Shown here: positions 1-7,006 of the stretch, one piece after another
How positions within the stretch are numbered: position 1 is the first letter of the stretch
How the letters are laid out: every line of letters begins with the position of its first letter
Notes under the pieces: generated by a model
Database searches by the model: none
What the model was told of the DNA's origin: nothing
What the model saw: only the letters and a program-made list of their open reading frames with translations
Assembly (NCBI GenBank): GCA_051007175.1
Contig: JBPCSL010000167.1
Location: 1-10,054 of the forward strand
Source: Mxb001 sp051007175
Lineage (GTDB): Bacteria; Actinomycetota; Actinomycetes; S36-B12
DNA length: 10,054 bases
Reading direction: 5' to 3'
Position numbers and translations under genes: made by a program

Positions 1-2
1 GC

Positions 3-8
3 TAGCCT
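3..8 (+). promoter_or_regulatory. Possible -10 element for the tRNA-Phe gene
   Basis: TAGCCT sits in the context CTAGCCTC, the same CTAGNNTC core found just ahead of three protein genes in this window. A start about 7 nt downstream would give a leader of roughly 27 nt before the tRNA. That leader contains a GC hairpin (21-25 pairing with 30-34). The -35 region lies outside the window, so this is a weak call from one hexamer and its resemblance to the other promoters. Confidence 0.25.
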
Positions 9-41
9 CGTCTGGCTCTAGGCGCCCCGGCGCCGAGCATC

Positions 42-115
42 GGCCAGGTAGCTCAGTTGGTACGAGCGTCCGACTGAAAATCGGAAGGTCGGCGGTTCGA
101 CCCCGCCCCTGGCCA
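42..115 (+). tRNA. tRNA-Phe (anticodon GAA)
   Basis: The full cloverleaf can be folded by eye. The 7-bp acceptor stem is GGCCAGG with CCTGGCC. The D stem is GCTC/GAGC with a 9-nt loop. The anticodon stem is TCCGA/TCGGA around loop CTGAAAA, giving anticodon GAA. The variable loop is 5 nt, and the T stem is GGCGG/CCGCC with loop TTCGACC. The total is 74 nt, ending at discriminator A115. The next bases are CCC, so the terminal CCA is not encoded and must be added after transcription, as is common in Actinomycetota. It delivers phenylalanine to UUC and UUU codons. Confidence 0.96.
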
Positions 116-171
116 CCCCAGACCCACACCTGCAGGGGCTTCCCCCCCATGAGCGCCCACGTTGACGAACT

Positions 172-232
172 CCCGCCTCTTCTTCGGTCGAAATGCGCTA
201 TCGGGTAGCGCATTCCAACCGAAGAAGTCGGG
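172..232. repeat. Long imperfect inverted repeat downstream of tRNA-Phe
   Basis: Two nested perfect arms share one centre at position 203. The inner arms are 192-200 and 206-214 (9 bp, 5-nt loop). The outer arms are 179-188 and 218-227 (10 bp). They are separated by a symmetric 3x3 internal loop. A further CCCG/CGGG pairing (172-175 with 229-232) lengthens the stem across a small bulge. It is followed by a GGGGGCCCCC palindrome (230-239). There is no T-run. It could be a non-canonical terminator for the tRNA, a structured RNA, or a protein-binding or recombination palindrome. The sequence does not decide which. Confidence 0.55.
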
Positions 233-259
233 GGCCCCCATGCCGAACGGGCGGAATGA

Positions 260-445
260 TCCGCGCTAGCGCACGCGCCCACGCCAACCTGTTGGACTCC
301 ACGACCTGCCAGGACCAAGTACCAGGTGACCTCGACACCGTCAGGCGGCACCTGCCGATGGCAGCGCAAGACCAGCCGCAAGGCCTACGTCTACTTCCAG
401 GACGACGCCACCAGGTCCAACACCGTCACCATCGCCGCCCGCTAG
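260..445 (+). pseudogene. Decayed 3' end of a propeller/FN3-type secreted protein gene
   Basis: The frame ending at the TAG at 443-445 is open only from the TGA at 257-259, and it has no plausible start. Its last 33 codons (344-442) match the C-terminus of the intact gene at 5196-6812 in 21 of 33 residues. Shared features include WQR, YVYF, SNTV and the terminal IAAR. Just upstream, TKYQV resembles the strand after the PWVRFPGQ motif of that domain. The residues expected before it are missing or out of frame, consistent with indels. The rest of the gene (signal peptide, propeller, FN3) is absent. I infer a relic of a paralogue that was deleted and frameshifted, not a working gene. Similarity is greatest towards the stop codon, where the reading frame is intact. 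An unrelated frame at 193-480 is also open but looks accidental. Confidence 0.65.
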
Positions 446-502
446 GGCCTACGCCCATCACCGGCAGCGCCGCCCGCTAGGGCCTACGCCCATCACCGGC
501 AG
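433..502. repeat. 35-bp tandem direct duplication (two copies)
   Basis: Positions 433-467 and 468-502 are identical over 35 bp and directly adjacent. Each copy begins CGCCGCCCGCTAG, so the last codons and the TAG of the relic gene are duplicated, and each copy ends ACCGGCAG. The second copy runs into the hairpin at 496-518. The exact identity suggests a recent slippage or recombination event in non-functional DNA. Confidence 0.9.
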
Positions 503-518
503 CCGGCGGCTGCGCCGG
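496..518. terminator. GC-rich hairpin between convergent gene ends
   Basis: CCGGCAGCC (496-504) pairs with GGCTGCGCCGG (508-518). This gives 9 bp with a 2-nt bulge and a 3-nt loop. It lies between the plus-strand relic (stop at 445) and the end of the large minus-strand gene (570), where a bidirectional terminator would be expected. No T-run follows on either strand, which is usual for actinobacterial terminators but leaves the call uncertain. Confidence 0.35.
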
Positions 519-569
519 ACGTCGGCAGGTGGCCGTCTCCCACGCGAGTTCACACTCACCTCGCGGGTT

Positions 570-3500
570 CTAGCGCTGGACGCCTTCATGCTCGTAGAAG
601 ACATGCGCGAAGGGCTTGGGCTCTGCGAGTACGACGTACTCCTTCCCCGTCACGCCCACTCGCACTGCCGGGGTCGAGGTTGCCAGGCTCGCCTTGGGGA
701 AGAGGGTGCACTTCGAGCCCGTCCCATCGGCCTTGATCTCCGACAGCGTCCCCATGCACAGATCGACCGCGACCTCACCGCGCACCTTGTAGACCACGGC
801 ATCAAACTCGCCGCCGGCCTTCAGCGACAACTGCGTAATGACGAAGTCCTGCATCTGCAGCCGCCCTGATCCCTTGACGGTGTAGGAGCCGAGGGCCTTG
901 AGGTCGAGATTGAGGGTGAGCCCCGTGGAGACGTCGATGAAGAGCTGATTGGTCGCCGACTCCTTGCCCGACACCGGGATATTGCCCTTGACGGTGACGG
1001 GGTCGAGGGTCACGCCGATGGGTCCGAGCTTGGTCTGCGCGCGGCCCTTGAGGTCGAGGGTGAAGCGATCGCCCGCCTTCTTGATGTCGCCCTTGACTGA
1101 GACGAGCAGCCCGAAACCGGACTTCACGTCGCCAAGCTCGATCGCCGCGTCCAGCGACACGTCGAAGACGTCGCGGCCCGTGTCGACCTTGAGCGCCACT
1201 CGCGGGCCGCCGAGCCCCTCGTGGGCGCGGAAGCCGACCACGCCGTAAAGATCGAGCCGGGGCAGCTGAAGCACGGCGTCGATGCGCACGCCGTCGTCGT
1301 CGATCTGGAGGACCGAGGTCGCCTCGAACGGCGATCCCAGGAGGGCCCCCTGCACGGCGAATGCCCAGCCGGCGGCAATCCGCTCGGTACGCCGCCCATC
1401 GGGCACCTCGCATCCAGTCGGCGCGAGCACGAGCCTGAAGTAGTTGCCCGTGATGAAACCCTGGCCCCCAAGATCCACGACCGGGTCCCCGCCGCGCGTA
1501 CCCACGCGGAACTCCAGGCACGGTCGCGCGATGTCGAGATTCGCCGCGAGGGCGACGGCCGTCCCCGGGAGGAGGCCGACCTCCTTGTTCCAGCCCTCGG
1601 GCAGCGTGACGTCGGCGTTGACCGCGATCGCCGGGATGCCCGAGAAGAGGTCGATGGCGGCACTCGCCGACAGGCGCCGCACCGTGAGCCCCTTGACCCC
1701 GAAGGCGTTGGTGACGCGACCCGACGGCACGCCCGCCTGCATCTCCAGGCGCAATGACTCCCCTACGGCGTAGGAGACTCCGATGCGCACCTCCATGGGC
1801 GTGCTGGACGCCGCGACCGCGGCCGATCCCTCCAGGTTGAGGCGCCCGGTGCCGAAGAAGTAGCCGTCGAAGCCCGGCGCGGTGTCTCCGAACCGCACGT
1901 CCAGGCCAAGTCCCAGTTGGCCGACCGTCAGGGACGCGCCCTCGCCCTTGTAGAGGTACAGCTCGTTGTCGGCGTTGTAGGCGACCGCGAAGTGGGCCTC
2001 CTTGAGGTCGGTGCTGATGTCGGCCACGAACGTCACTCCGCGGCCGGGGATCTGGAAGCGCTCGTCCACCGAATCGGGGAAGACGAAGCCACCCCTCATG
2101 ATCAGTCGGTTGGGCTCGATGGCATCGGTGCCGTTGACCACCGCGCCGTCGGGGAAGGTCGTGAAGGCCACCGTCGGCTCCACCGCCGAGAATCCGCCGC
2201 CGATGTCGATGGTGTCGCCGCTGCCCCAGATGCACAGACCCTGGGCGTCGCTTTGCACGTTGAGCGTGTAGTTCTTGGTGAGGATGCGCGCGGAGCCGGT
2301 GAAGTAGACGGTGATCCCTGAATCGTCCGTCGAACCCGTGTCGTCGGTGCTGCCCGTGTCATCGGTCACGGCCGCCACTGCCGTGGGCGTGACTCCGGTC
2401 ACAGGGACGCACGGGGCAGGGGCTCCCCGACTGATGACGAGCTTGACGGCGGTCAGTCGAAGCTCCTCGGGCCCGACCGCCATGTCCGAGGCGCCGGTCG
2501 TGAAGGTGAAGTCGAGGGTGGTGAGGTTGACGTCGGCGCGCGCCGTGAAGGTGGTGGGCGCATCACTGCCCGGGAGCAGCGCCACGACCTCGGCATCGAG
2601 GAAGAACTTCACCTCGTCGAGGCTGCACGTGGCCGCGGACTGGTCTGCCGGGCACGCATTCGTCAGGGTGGGGGTGAGCTTCTTGACCGTGACTGCCTTG
2701 CCCAGCGCGAGGCCCGACAGGGTGCCCGTGATCGACAGGGTGATGCCGGCACCGCCGTCCCGGGGCCGCGACTCGATGCTGCCGCGCAGCGCGCGCAGGA
2801 CGAGTCCGTCGCCGAGGTCCCAGGGGGCGGAATCGGTGACCGACAGATCCCAGTCGTCGTTCGCGCGATAGGAGCCCGCCAGGGTGACGCCGTAGGCACG
2901 TGACTTGCCCACGGACATGGCCGCCTGAGCCTGCAGCGAGATGCCCTTCGTCGACCACTCGACGGAGGCGCTGCCGAAGCGCAGGCCGCCGAAGACCTCG
3001 CATGCGCGTGACTCCCAGCCGCCCTCGCACTGGATCGGCAGCTTCAGGAGGAAGTCCTTGGTGGTGAGGTTGTAGCGGGCCGTGCCGGAAGCCGTGAGCA
3101 GGCCGCCGCGCGGCGTCTCGCCGAGCGCCAGGTTGGCGACGGTGAAGGTGGCCGTCGGGGGATCGGCGCCGACGATGTCGACCTCGAGGGCGAGCGTGGC
3201 GCGGGCGCCCTGGGTGCTCTCCGGGGCGCGCACCGCCTGGGTGAGCCGGACGGCGAGGTCATCGGCGAAGCTGATCCGCGACGCATCGGCCGGGTAGTCC
3301 CAGCCCTCGGGAAGCGTGATGAGCTGCTCCACCGGGTTCACGGGTGGCTCGCCCACAGGGATGAAGGTCGCCGACCCCACGAGTGGGCCCAGGGACTTGC
3401 CGGACCATGCGGAGGTCAATCCGCCGGTGACCTCGAGGCCGAGAAGGTCGGTGAGCGGGTTGGACAGGGAGGAGTTGACGGTCACCCGGGCACTCGAGAC

Positions 3501-5027
3501 GGTGAGGCCATCAGGGGTGAGCCGCGCCTTGACGTTGGCGAGCCGGATGCGCGTGGACTGCACAAGCACGGCGCCCTTGATGTCGATCCCGCCCGATCCC
3601 GTGCACTGACCCTTCTCGTCCACGGCGGCGTCATCGATAGTCGCCTGGTTGAACCGCGCCGTGAGGCGCTGCACCCCCTGGGTGCCCATCGGCAATTCGT
3701 AGTTCGCGCTGGCCTGACCGGCCTTGCCCTTGCGGATGTCGGCCACGACTCCGCAGAAATCGGCGGCGCCCGAGCGTGCAAAACCCGTGCGAGAAGTGGT
3801 GACGTCGGCCTCGGCGATGAGCACATGTTCGGCGCTCGAGATGACTCCCGAGGGCAGGGTCACGCGGGCGGTGACGAGGAGCACGTCACCGGCCTGCCGA
3901 GGGGCATTCACGGTCACCGTCGACCCCGTGCCGATGGTGCGGCCGCCGACGGTCCACGTGACCTTCCCGCGCCGCGCATCGGAGCCCCGCGCCTCGAGGG
4001 TCACCGCGCGCCTGGCGGGCGCGACGAGCGCCCCGCTGATGCTGAGGTCTCGTCGATCCGGGACCTGCAGTGCGCCCCGCAGACGGGGAAGCGAGGTCGA
4101 GGCCGCGATGTCGGCCTCGGTCGGGACGGCGGCATCGAGCTGCCCCAGGAGCGCATCACCGCGCACCTCGACACTCACGCGTCGTTCGACCACCTGGCCC
4201 TGCGCCACGAGCCGGGCCGCGAACACGTACGACTGCTTCTGGGGCACCTTGGTCAGCTCGACGATCTGCTGCGCCTCGGAGGCGACACCATCGAGCGTCT
4301 TGGGCAGCAGGAACCTCACGGGCGGCCCGGACACCTGCCGCCATGACAGGACGGCGTACTGGCCCTCCAGCTTGCCGATCGCGGCCCGCAACTCGATCTG
4401 CCGCGACTGCTCAGGCCCGTTGCGGAACGCCGTGATCACGTCGGCGCTGGAGGTGAGGTCCAGCGTCGCCCGCGGGTAGACCGGCACGCTCCCCTGGTCG
4501 CCGACGATCCAATCGCCGGAAGATCCCTCGGCATCTCGCCAACGCGCCCACGTGGCGATGCGGGCCGTGCCGGAGGAGTACGACGGTGAGATGGCGAGCG
4601 TGGCCTCGATCTTGGGGGGATCCTGCTGCGCTCCCACGACGCCGCGGAGCACGCACGTCGCCACGAGGCGTCCGTCGCTGACGTCGCAAGTCCATCGCTC
4701 GCCCGTCATCTTCCCCAGCGACGTGCCCTCGGGGACAGTGACGCGCACCTCGAGGTCGCGGACCGTGGTGGCATTGCGCTCGGTGCTGGCGAAGACGATC
4801 TCGAAGGCTCCCTCGCCGCCGGGACGGCCCGGCGAGGTGGATGGCGCGGCGACGCAGAGCTGCGGCGGCGCCTCGAGCTCGCCGGCGAGGACCTTCGGCG
4901 TAGTAGCCGGAGTCGGGGCCTTCGATGCGGGCGCCGCCACGGCGGACGGTACGACGAAGAGGCTGGCGACCAGGCCCGCGCATGTCGTGACGGCCACGGT
5001 GCCGAGTGTCGATCCCCGCCGCGACAT
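570..5027 (-). CDS. Very large exported beta-rich protein (1485 aa), function unknown
   Basis: I do not recognise a named family for the whole protein. Residues 1-32 form a signal peptide (SRRG, hydrophobic stretch, AVAA before the mature part), so it is exported. Residues about 70-150 resemble DUF11-type repeats (VTVPEGTSL, then WTC and ATC with Cys114/Cys125). Residues about 185-290 look like a PKD/Ig-like fold (SWRQVSGPPV). Residues about 330-403 look like a bacterial Ig-like domain (VTWTVGGRTIG). The remaining 1000 or so residues are almost all alternating beta strands with recurring elements: LPEGW at 572 and 1142, and strands of the form T-x-x-DN-FY near 650, 835, 917 and 1193. An acidic TDDTGS repeat (888-904) splits this part. 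There is no LPXTG motif or C-terminal membrane helix. The start is supported by GAAGGGA six bases upstream. It is divergent from the propeller gene. A surface, matrix or adhesin role is inference only. Confidence 0.9.
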   Translation of the reverse strand: MSRRGSTLGTVAVTTCAGLVASLFVVPSAVAAPASKAPTPATTPKVLAGELEAPPQLCVAAPSTSPGRPGGEGAFEIVFASTERNATTVRDLEVRVTVPEGTSLGKMTGERWTCDVSDGRLVATCVLRGVVGAQQDPPKIEATLAISPSYSSGTARIATWARWRDAEGSSGDWIVGDQGSVPVYPRATLDLTSSADVITAFRNGPEQSRQIELRAAIGKLEGQYAVLSWRQVSGPPVRFLLPKTLDGVASEAQQIVELTKVPQKQSYVFAARLVAQGQVVERRVSVEVRGDALLGQLDAAVPTEADIAASTSLPRLRGALQVPDRRDLSISGALVAPARRAVTLEARGSDARRGKVTWTVGGRTIGTGSTVTVNAPRQAGDVLLVTARVTLPSGVISSAEHVLIAEADVTTSRTGFARSGAADFCGVVADIRKGKAGQASANYELPMGTQGVQRLTARFNQATIDDAAVDEKGQCTGSGGIDIKGAVLVQSTRIRLANVKARLTPDGLTVSSARVTVNSSLSNPLTDLLGLEVTGGLTSAWSGKSLGPLVGSATFIPVGEPPVNPVEQLITLPEGWDYPADASRISFADDLAVRLTQAVRAPESTQGARATLALEVDIVGADPPTATFTVANLALGETPRGGLLTASGTARYNLTTKDFLLKLPIQCEGGWESRACEVFGGLRFGSASVEWSTKGISLQAQAAMSVGKSRAYGVTLAGSYRANDDWDLSVTDSAPWDLGDGLVLRALRGSIESRPRDGGAGITLSITGTLSGLALGKAVTVKKLTPTLTNACPADQSAATCSLDEVKFFLDAEVVALLPGSDAPTTFTARADVNLTTLDFTFTTGASDMAVGPEELRLTAVKLVISRGAPAPCVPVTGVTPTAVAAVTDDTGSTDDTGSTDDSGITVYFTGSARILTKNYTLNVQSDAQGLCIWGSGDTIDIGGGFSAVEPTVAFTTFPDGAVVNGTDAIEPNRLIMRGGFVFPDSVDERFQIPGRGVTFVADISTDLKEAHFAVAYNADNELYLYKGEGASLTVGQLGLGLDVRFGDTAPGFDGYFFGTGRLNLEGSAAVAASSTPMEVRIGVSYAVGESLRLEMQAGVPSGRVTNAFGVKGLTVRRLSASAAIDLFSGIPAIAVNADVTLPEGWNKEVGLLPGTAVALAANLDIARPCLEFRVGTRGGDPVVDLGGQGFITGNYFRLVLAPTGCEVPDGRRTERIAAGWAFAVQGALLGSPFEATSVLQIDDDGVRIDAVLQLPRLDLYGVVGFRAHEGLGGPRVALKVDTGRDVFDVSLDAAIELGDVKSGFGLLVSVKGDIKKAGDRFTLDLKGRAQTKLGPIGVTLDPVTVKGNIPVSGKESATNQLFIDVSTGLTLNLDLKALGSYTVKGSGRLQMQDFVITQLSLKAGGEFDAVVYKVRGEVAVDLCMGTLSEIKADGTGSKCTLFPKASLATSTPAVRVGVTGKEYVVLAEPKPFAHVFYEHEGVQR
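2316..2366 (-). repeat. 18-bp tandem repeat encoding TDDTGS units
   Basis: Nearly three copies of an 18-bp unit encode TDDTGS, TDDTGS, TDDSG (residues 888-904 of the large exported protein). The segment is short, acidic and low in complexity, and lies between two beta-rich halves. It probably acts as a flexible linker. Calcium binding by the paired aspartates is possible but not shown. Copy number may vary between strains. Confidence 0.8.
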
Positions 5028-5182
5028 CGCGTGTCCCTTCGCCCTGCCCGCCCCATCCGGAGGCCCCCGGGACGGACGGCGTCCAATATGTCAGACGGCA
5101 TGGGCCGTTGCCCGGCCAATCGACTGCCCCGGAGGCCGCCCACCAGTCGTCACTGAGCGCTCCGAATGCCCGATTTGTGCCC

Positions 5183-5195
5183 TAGGGTCGGCCCC
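5183..5195 (+). promoter_or_regulatory. -10 element of a probable leaderless promoter for the propeller gene
   Basis: TAGGGT (5183-5188) lies in CCTAGGGTC and is followed by 7 nt and then the ATG at 5196. The predicted transcript would start at or one base before the ATG, so no Shine-Dalgarno site would be needed. Only a weak AGGG is present. No convincing -35 is visible. The same CCTAGNNTC core precedes two other genes here. This supports the ATG at 5196 over the in-frame ATG at 5166, which would add ten non-signal-like residues. Confidence 0.5.
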
Positions 5196-6812
5196 ATGAC
5201 TCCACTCCGCCCACGGATGGTCCTTCTCGCCGCGTCGGGAACCGCCCTCATAGGGGCGCTCGTGGGAGCGACACCGTCCGCCACCGCGGTTTCTCAACTC
5301 AGTCCGCGCTCCGCGAGCAACTTGGCCTTCACCGTCGTGGCCGACATTTCACTTGGGTCCGGCCCACTGGGGAGCATCGACGCGACGGGAATCGCATACA
5401 AGGACAATCCCGCGGGGGATGACTATGTCTACGTTGCCGACAACCGGGGCACGACCATCTCCATCATCAATGCCAGGACCAATACCGTCACGGGCACAAT
5501 CTCGGGATTGCCGGCCCACCCGCTTTGGATCGCCCTCGGCCAGGATGACAGTGCCTACGTGTCGTTCCTCGATTACGCCTCACCACCAGGAACGATCGCA
5601 CGCTTGAACTTGAAAACGAATCTCCTGGACGACACTCTCGTGATCGGGGGCCAAACCACCCAGTTGGCCGTCCACTCCACTCATGGTGTTGACGACACAG
5701 TCTACGTGGCAAATGACAGTCCGGGTATCGGCCTTACCGCGGTCAATGCCAATAGTCTTGACGACACCGTGGCGCTGGATAGCAGCATCCGAGGATGGGG
5801 CGTTGTCGTGGTTGATGACACGGTCTTCGCCGGGAGTAATAGCGGCACGCTCTCCGTCTTCAGCGCGAACACACCTGCTCCCGGGACCAGCATTTCATTG
5901 CCAGGAGCTCCCATGCTCTTAGGAGCCAACGTGGAGGATTCCAAGATCTACGCCGCCAGCAGTTCCGGCGACGTCTACTCGGTGGACATCGCGACAGGGT
6001 TGACCGACGTCATCAGCACGCAAAATTCATTTTCCTTCACCCCTGCCTACGACCCGGTGAACAATCTGCTGTACGTGACCAACCTCACTGATCCCTCGCT
6101 GTCAGTGATCGATGCCGGGACTAACACGCTGATCGAGAACATCCCCTTTCCCCAGAACCCCTTCGGCGTAGCCGTCAGCCCTGCCGGCGACCGGGTCTAT
6201 GTCTCGTGGTGGTCCACGGTGACGGTCATCCGCGTAGGACCCCCTCCTCCGCCGCCCACTTACCCGCCGGGTGCCCCCACTGACGTGAGGGCAGTTGCCG
6301 GAGACACCAGCGCCACCGTCTCCTGGAATGCACCGGCCGACACGGGCTCGTTTCCCGTCACCGACTACGAGGTGCAATCGTCCCCTGCGGGAGGGAGGTG
6401 CCTGAGCCATGCCCCCGCACTCAGTTGCACTGTCCCGGGCCTCGTCAACGGACGCAGCTACGACTTCGTCGTCCGCGCCCTCAATGGAGCAGGCTGGGGT
6501 GCTCCGTCGCTGCCGTCCAACCCGGTGACGCCATCCCCGGCAGCCAGGCCGACCATCATGATCGTCGGCTCCCGGGACGCAGTGAATCCACGCGCCGCGA
6601 GGGTCACCGGCCGCACCACCGATCTGGTGGGCACACGCGTCACACCATGGGTCCGATTTCCCGGGCAGGCTTACTTCACGGCCGGTAGCGGTGTACAGAC
6701 CGTGGCCGCCGACGGCACCTTCTCGTGGCAACGCACGACAGGCAGGAAGATCTACGTCTATTTCCGCCACGAGGGCACGCAATCCAATACGGTCGCCATC
6801 GCGGCCCGCTGA
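5196..6812 (+). CDS. Secreted seven-bladed beta-propeller protein with FN3 and C-terminal domain
   Basis: The 538-residue product begins with a signal peptide (about 1-31). Seven blade strands of the YVTN type follow at residues about 77, 120, 169, 210, 251, 292 and 334. They are spaced 41-49 residues apart, giving a complete seven-bladed propeller. Several blades carry a DDT motif (DDTVYVA, DDTVALD, DDTVFAG). A proline-rich linker (349-358) leads to an FN3 domain (about 359-445, with Cys402 and Cys411). A C-terminal domain (about 450-538) carries PWVRFPGQ and ends SNTVAIAAR. Propeller/FN3 secreted proteins usually bind proteins or polysaccharides, and no catalytic residues are evident. The C-terminal domain also survives in the relic at 260-445. 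Third codon positions in the propeller half carry more A and T than neighbouring genes. The start at 5196 is chosen from the promoter spacing and signal peptide. The substrate is unknown. Confidence 0.9.
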   Translation: MTPLRPRMVLLAASGTALIGALVGATPSATAVSQLSPRSASNLAFTVVADISLGSGPLGSIDATGIAYKDNPAGDDYVYVADNRGTTISIINARTNTVTGTISGLPAHPLWIALGQDDSAYVSFLDYASPPGTIARLNLKTNLLDDTLVIGGQTTQLAVHSTHGVDDTVYVANDSPGIGLTAVNANSLDDTVALDSSIRGWGVVVVDDTVFAGSNSGTLSVFSANTPAPGTSISLPGAPMLLGANVEDSKIYAASSSGDVYSVDIATGLTDVISTQNSFSFTPAYDPVNNLLYVTNLTDPSLSVIDAGTNTLIENIPFPQNPFGVAVSPAGDRVYVSWWSTVTVIRVGPPPPPPTYPPGAPTDVRAVAGDTSATVSWNAPADTGSFPVTDYEVQSSPAGGRCLSHAPALSCTVPGLVNGRSYDFVVRALNGAGWGAPSLPSNPVTPSPAARPTIMIVGSRDAVNPRAARVTGRTTDLVGTRVTPWVRFPGQAYFTAGSGVQTVAADGTFSWQRTTGRKIYVYFRHEGTQSNTVAIAAR

Positions 6813-6842
6813 CACGTCCGCAGCGGGGACGGCGCCGTTGAC

Positions 6843-6871
6843 CTCGCCATCTCCCTTCGATAAGAGGCGAG
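6843..6871 (+). terminator. Weak hairpin after the propeller gene
   Basis: CTCGCC (6843-6848) pairs with GGCGAG (6866-6871). Three further inner pairs (6850-6852 with 6863-6865) follow past a one-base bulge. It lies 30 bp after the stop codon, and no T-run follows. It is a candidate for ending the propeller transcript, but the stem is short. Confidence 0.25.
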
Positions 6872-6938
6872 TGCGGCACCGCAGATCGCCGAGTGAAGCC
6901 AGCGACGGTGAGATGTGCGAGGGGCCACCTGACCGGCC

Positions 6939-6956
6939 GACCGTGGTAGCACGGTC
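6939..6956. promoter_or_regulatory. Perfect inverted repeat upstream of the 7007 promoter (possible operator)
   Basis: GACCGTG (6939-6945) and CACGGTC (6950-6956) form a perfect 7-bp inverted repeat around GTAG. It ends 15 bp before the likely -35 box at 6972. Another TGACCG lies at 6930-6935. Its position suits a regulator binding just upstream of RNA polymerase. It could instead be a hairpin in the preceding transcript. Confidence 0.35.
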
Positions 6957-6971
6957 CTTCAGACCCGTGAG

Positions 6972-7000
6972 TTGGTTCACTCCGGTATCGCCCCTAGCAT
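6972..7000 (+). promoter_or_regulatory. Leaderless promoter of the 288-residue secreted protein gene
   Basis: TTGGTT (6972-6977) and TAGCAT (6995-7000) are separated by 17 nt. Six bases follow before the ATG at 7007, which places the predicted start point on the A of the ATG. The -10 lies in CCTAGCATC, matching the pattern before 5196 and 8040. No Shine-Dalgarno sequence is present. This is the best formed promoter in the window. Confidence 0.6.
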
Positions 7001-7006
7001 CCGGAT

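Noticed and set aside
100..118. tRNA-Phe 3' end as the attachment site of an integrated element
   Set aside because: I found no second copy of the tRNA 3' end in the window (only a short chance match GCCCCTGGC near 8194) and no integrase gene.
53..241. Minus-strand open frame antisense to the tRNA
   Set aside because: It reads through the complement of tRNA-Phe, giving the familiar false product with SNRRPSDFQ. There is no ribosome site, and the tRNA explains the sequence.
193..480. Plus-strand open frame of 95 residues
   Set aside because: It starts inside the palindrome and is rich in Arg and His. The homology to the 5196 gene lies in a different frame (ending at 445), so this frame is accidental.
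570..620. Similarity between the C-terminus of the large protein (FYEHEGVQ) and the propeller protein (YFRHEGTQ)
   Set aside because: It covers only about eight residues, the preceding sequence does not align, and the SNTV ending is absent. It is probably chance.
802..2235. 477-residue minus-strand open frame inside the large gene
   Set aside because: It is a shifted frame of the 1485-residue gene, rich in Arg, Gly and His as expected from high-GC coding DNA. It has no domain or signal, and the overlapping frame has a signal peptide and ribosome site.
3724..4479. 251-residue plus-strand open frame antisense to the large gene
   Set aside because: It is Ser/Arg/Thr-rich antisense sequence with no recognisable motif. 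It is typical of a shadow of a high-GC gene.
5166..5195. Upstream in-frame ATG for the propeller gene
   Set aside because: It would add ten residues ahead of the basic start of the signal peptide and would lie upstream of the likely -10 at 5183. The ATG at 5196 fits both promoter and signal peptide.
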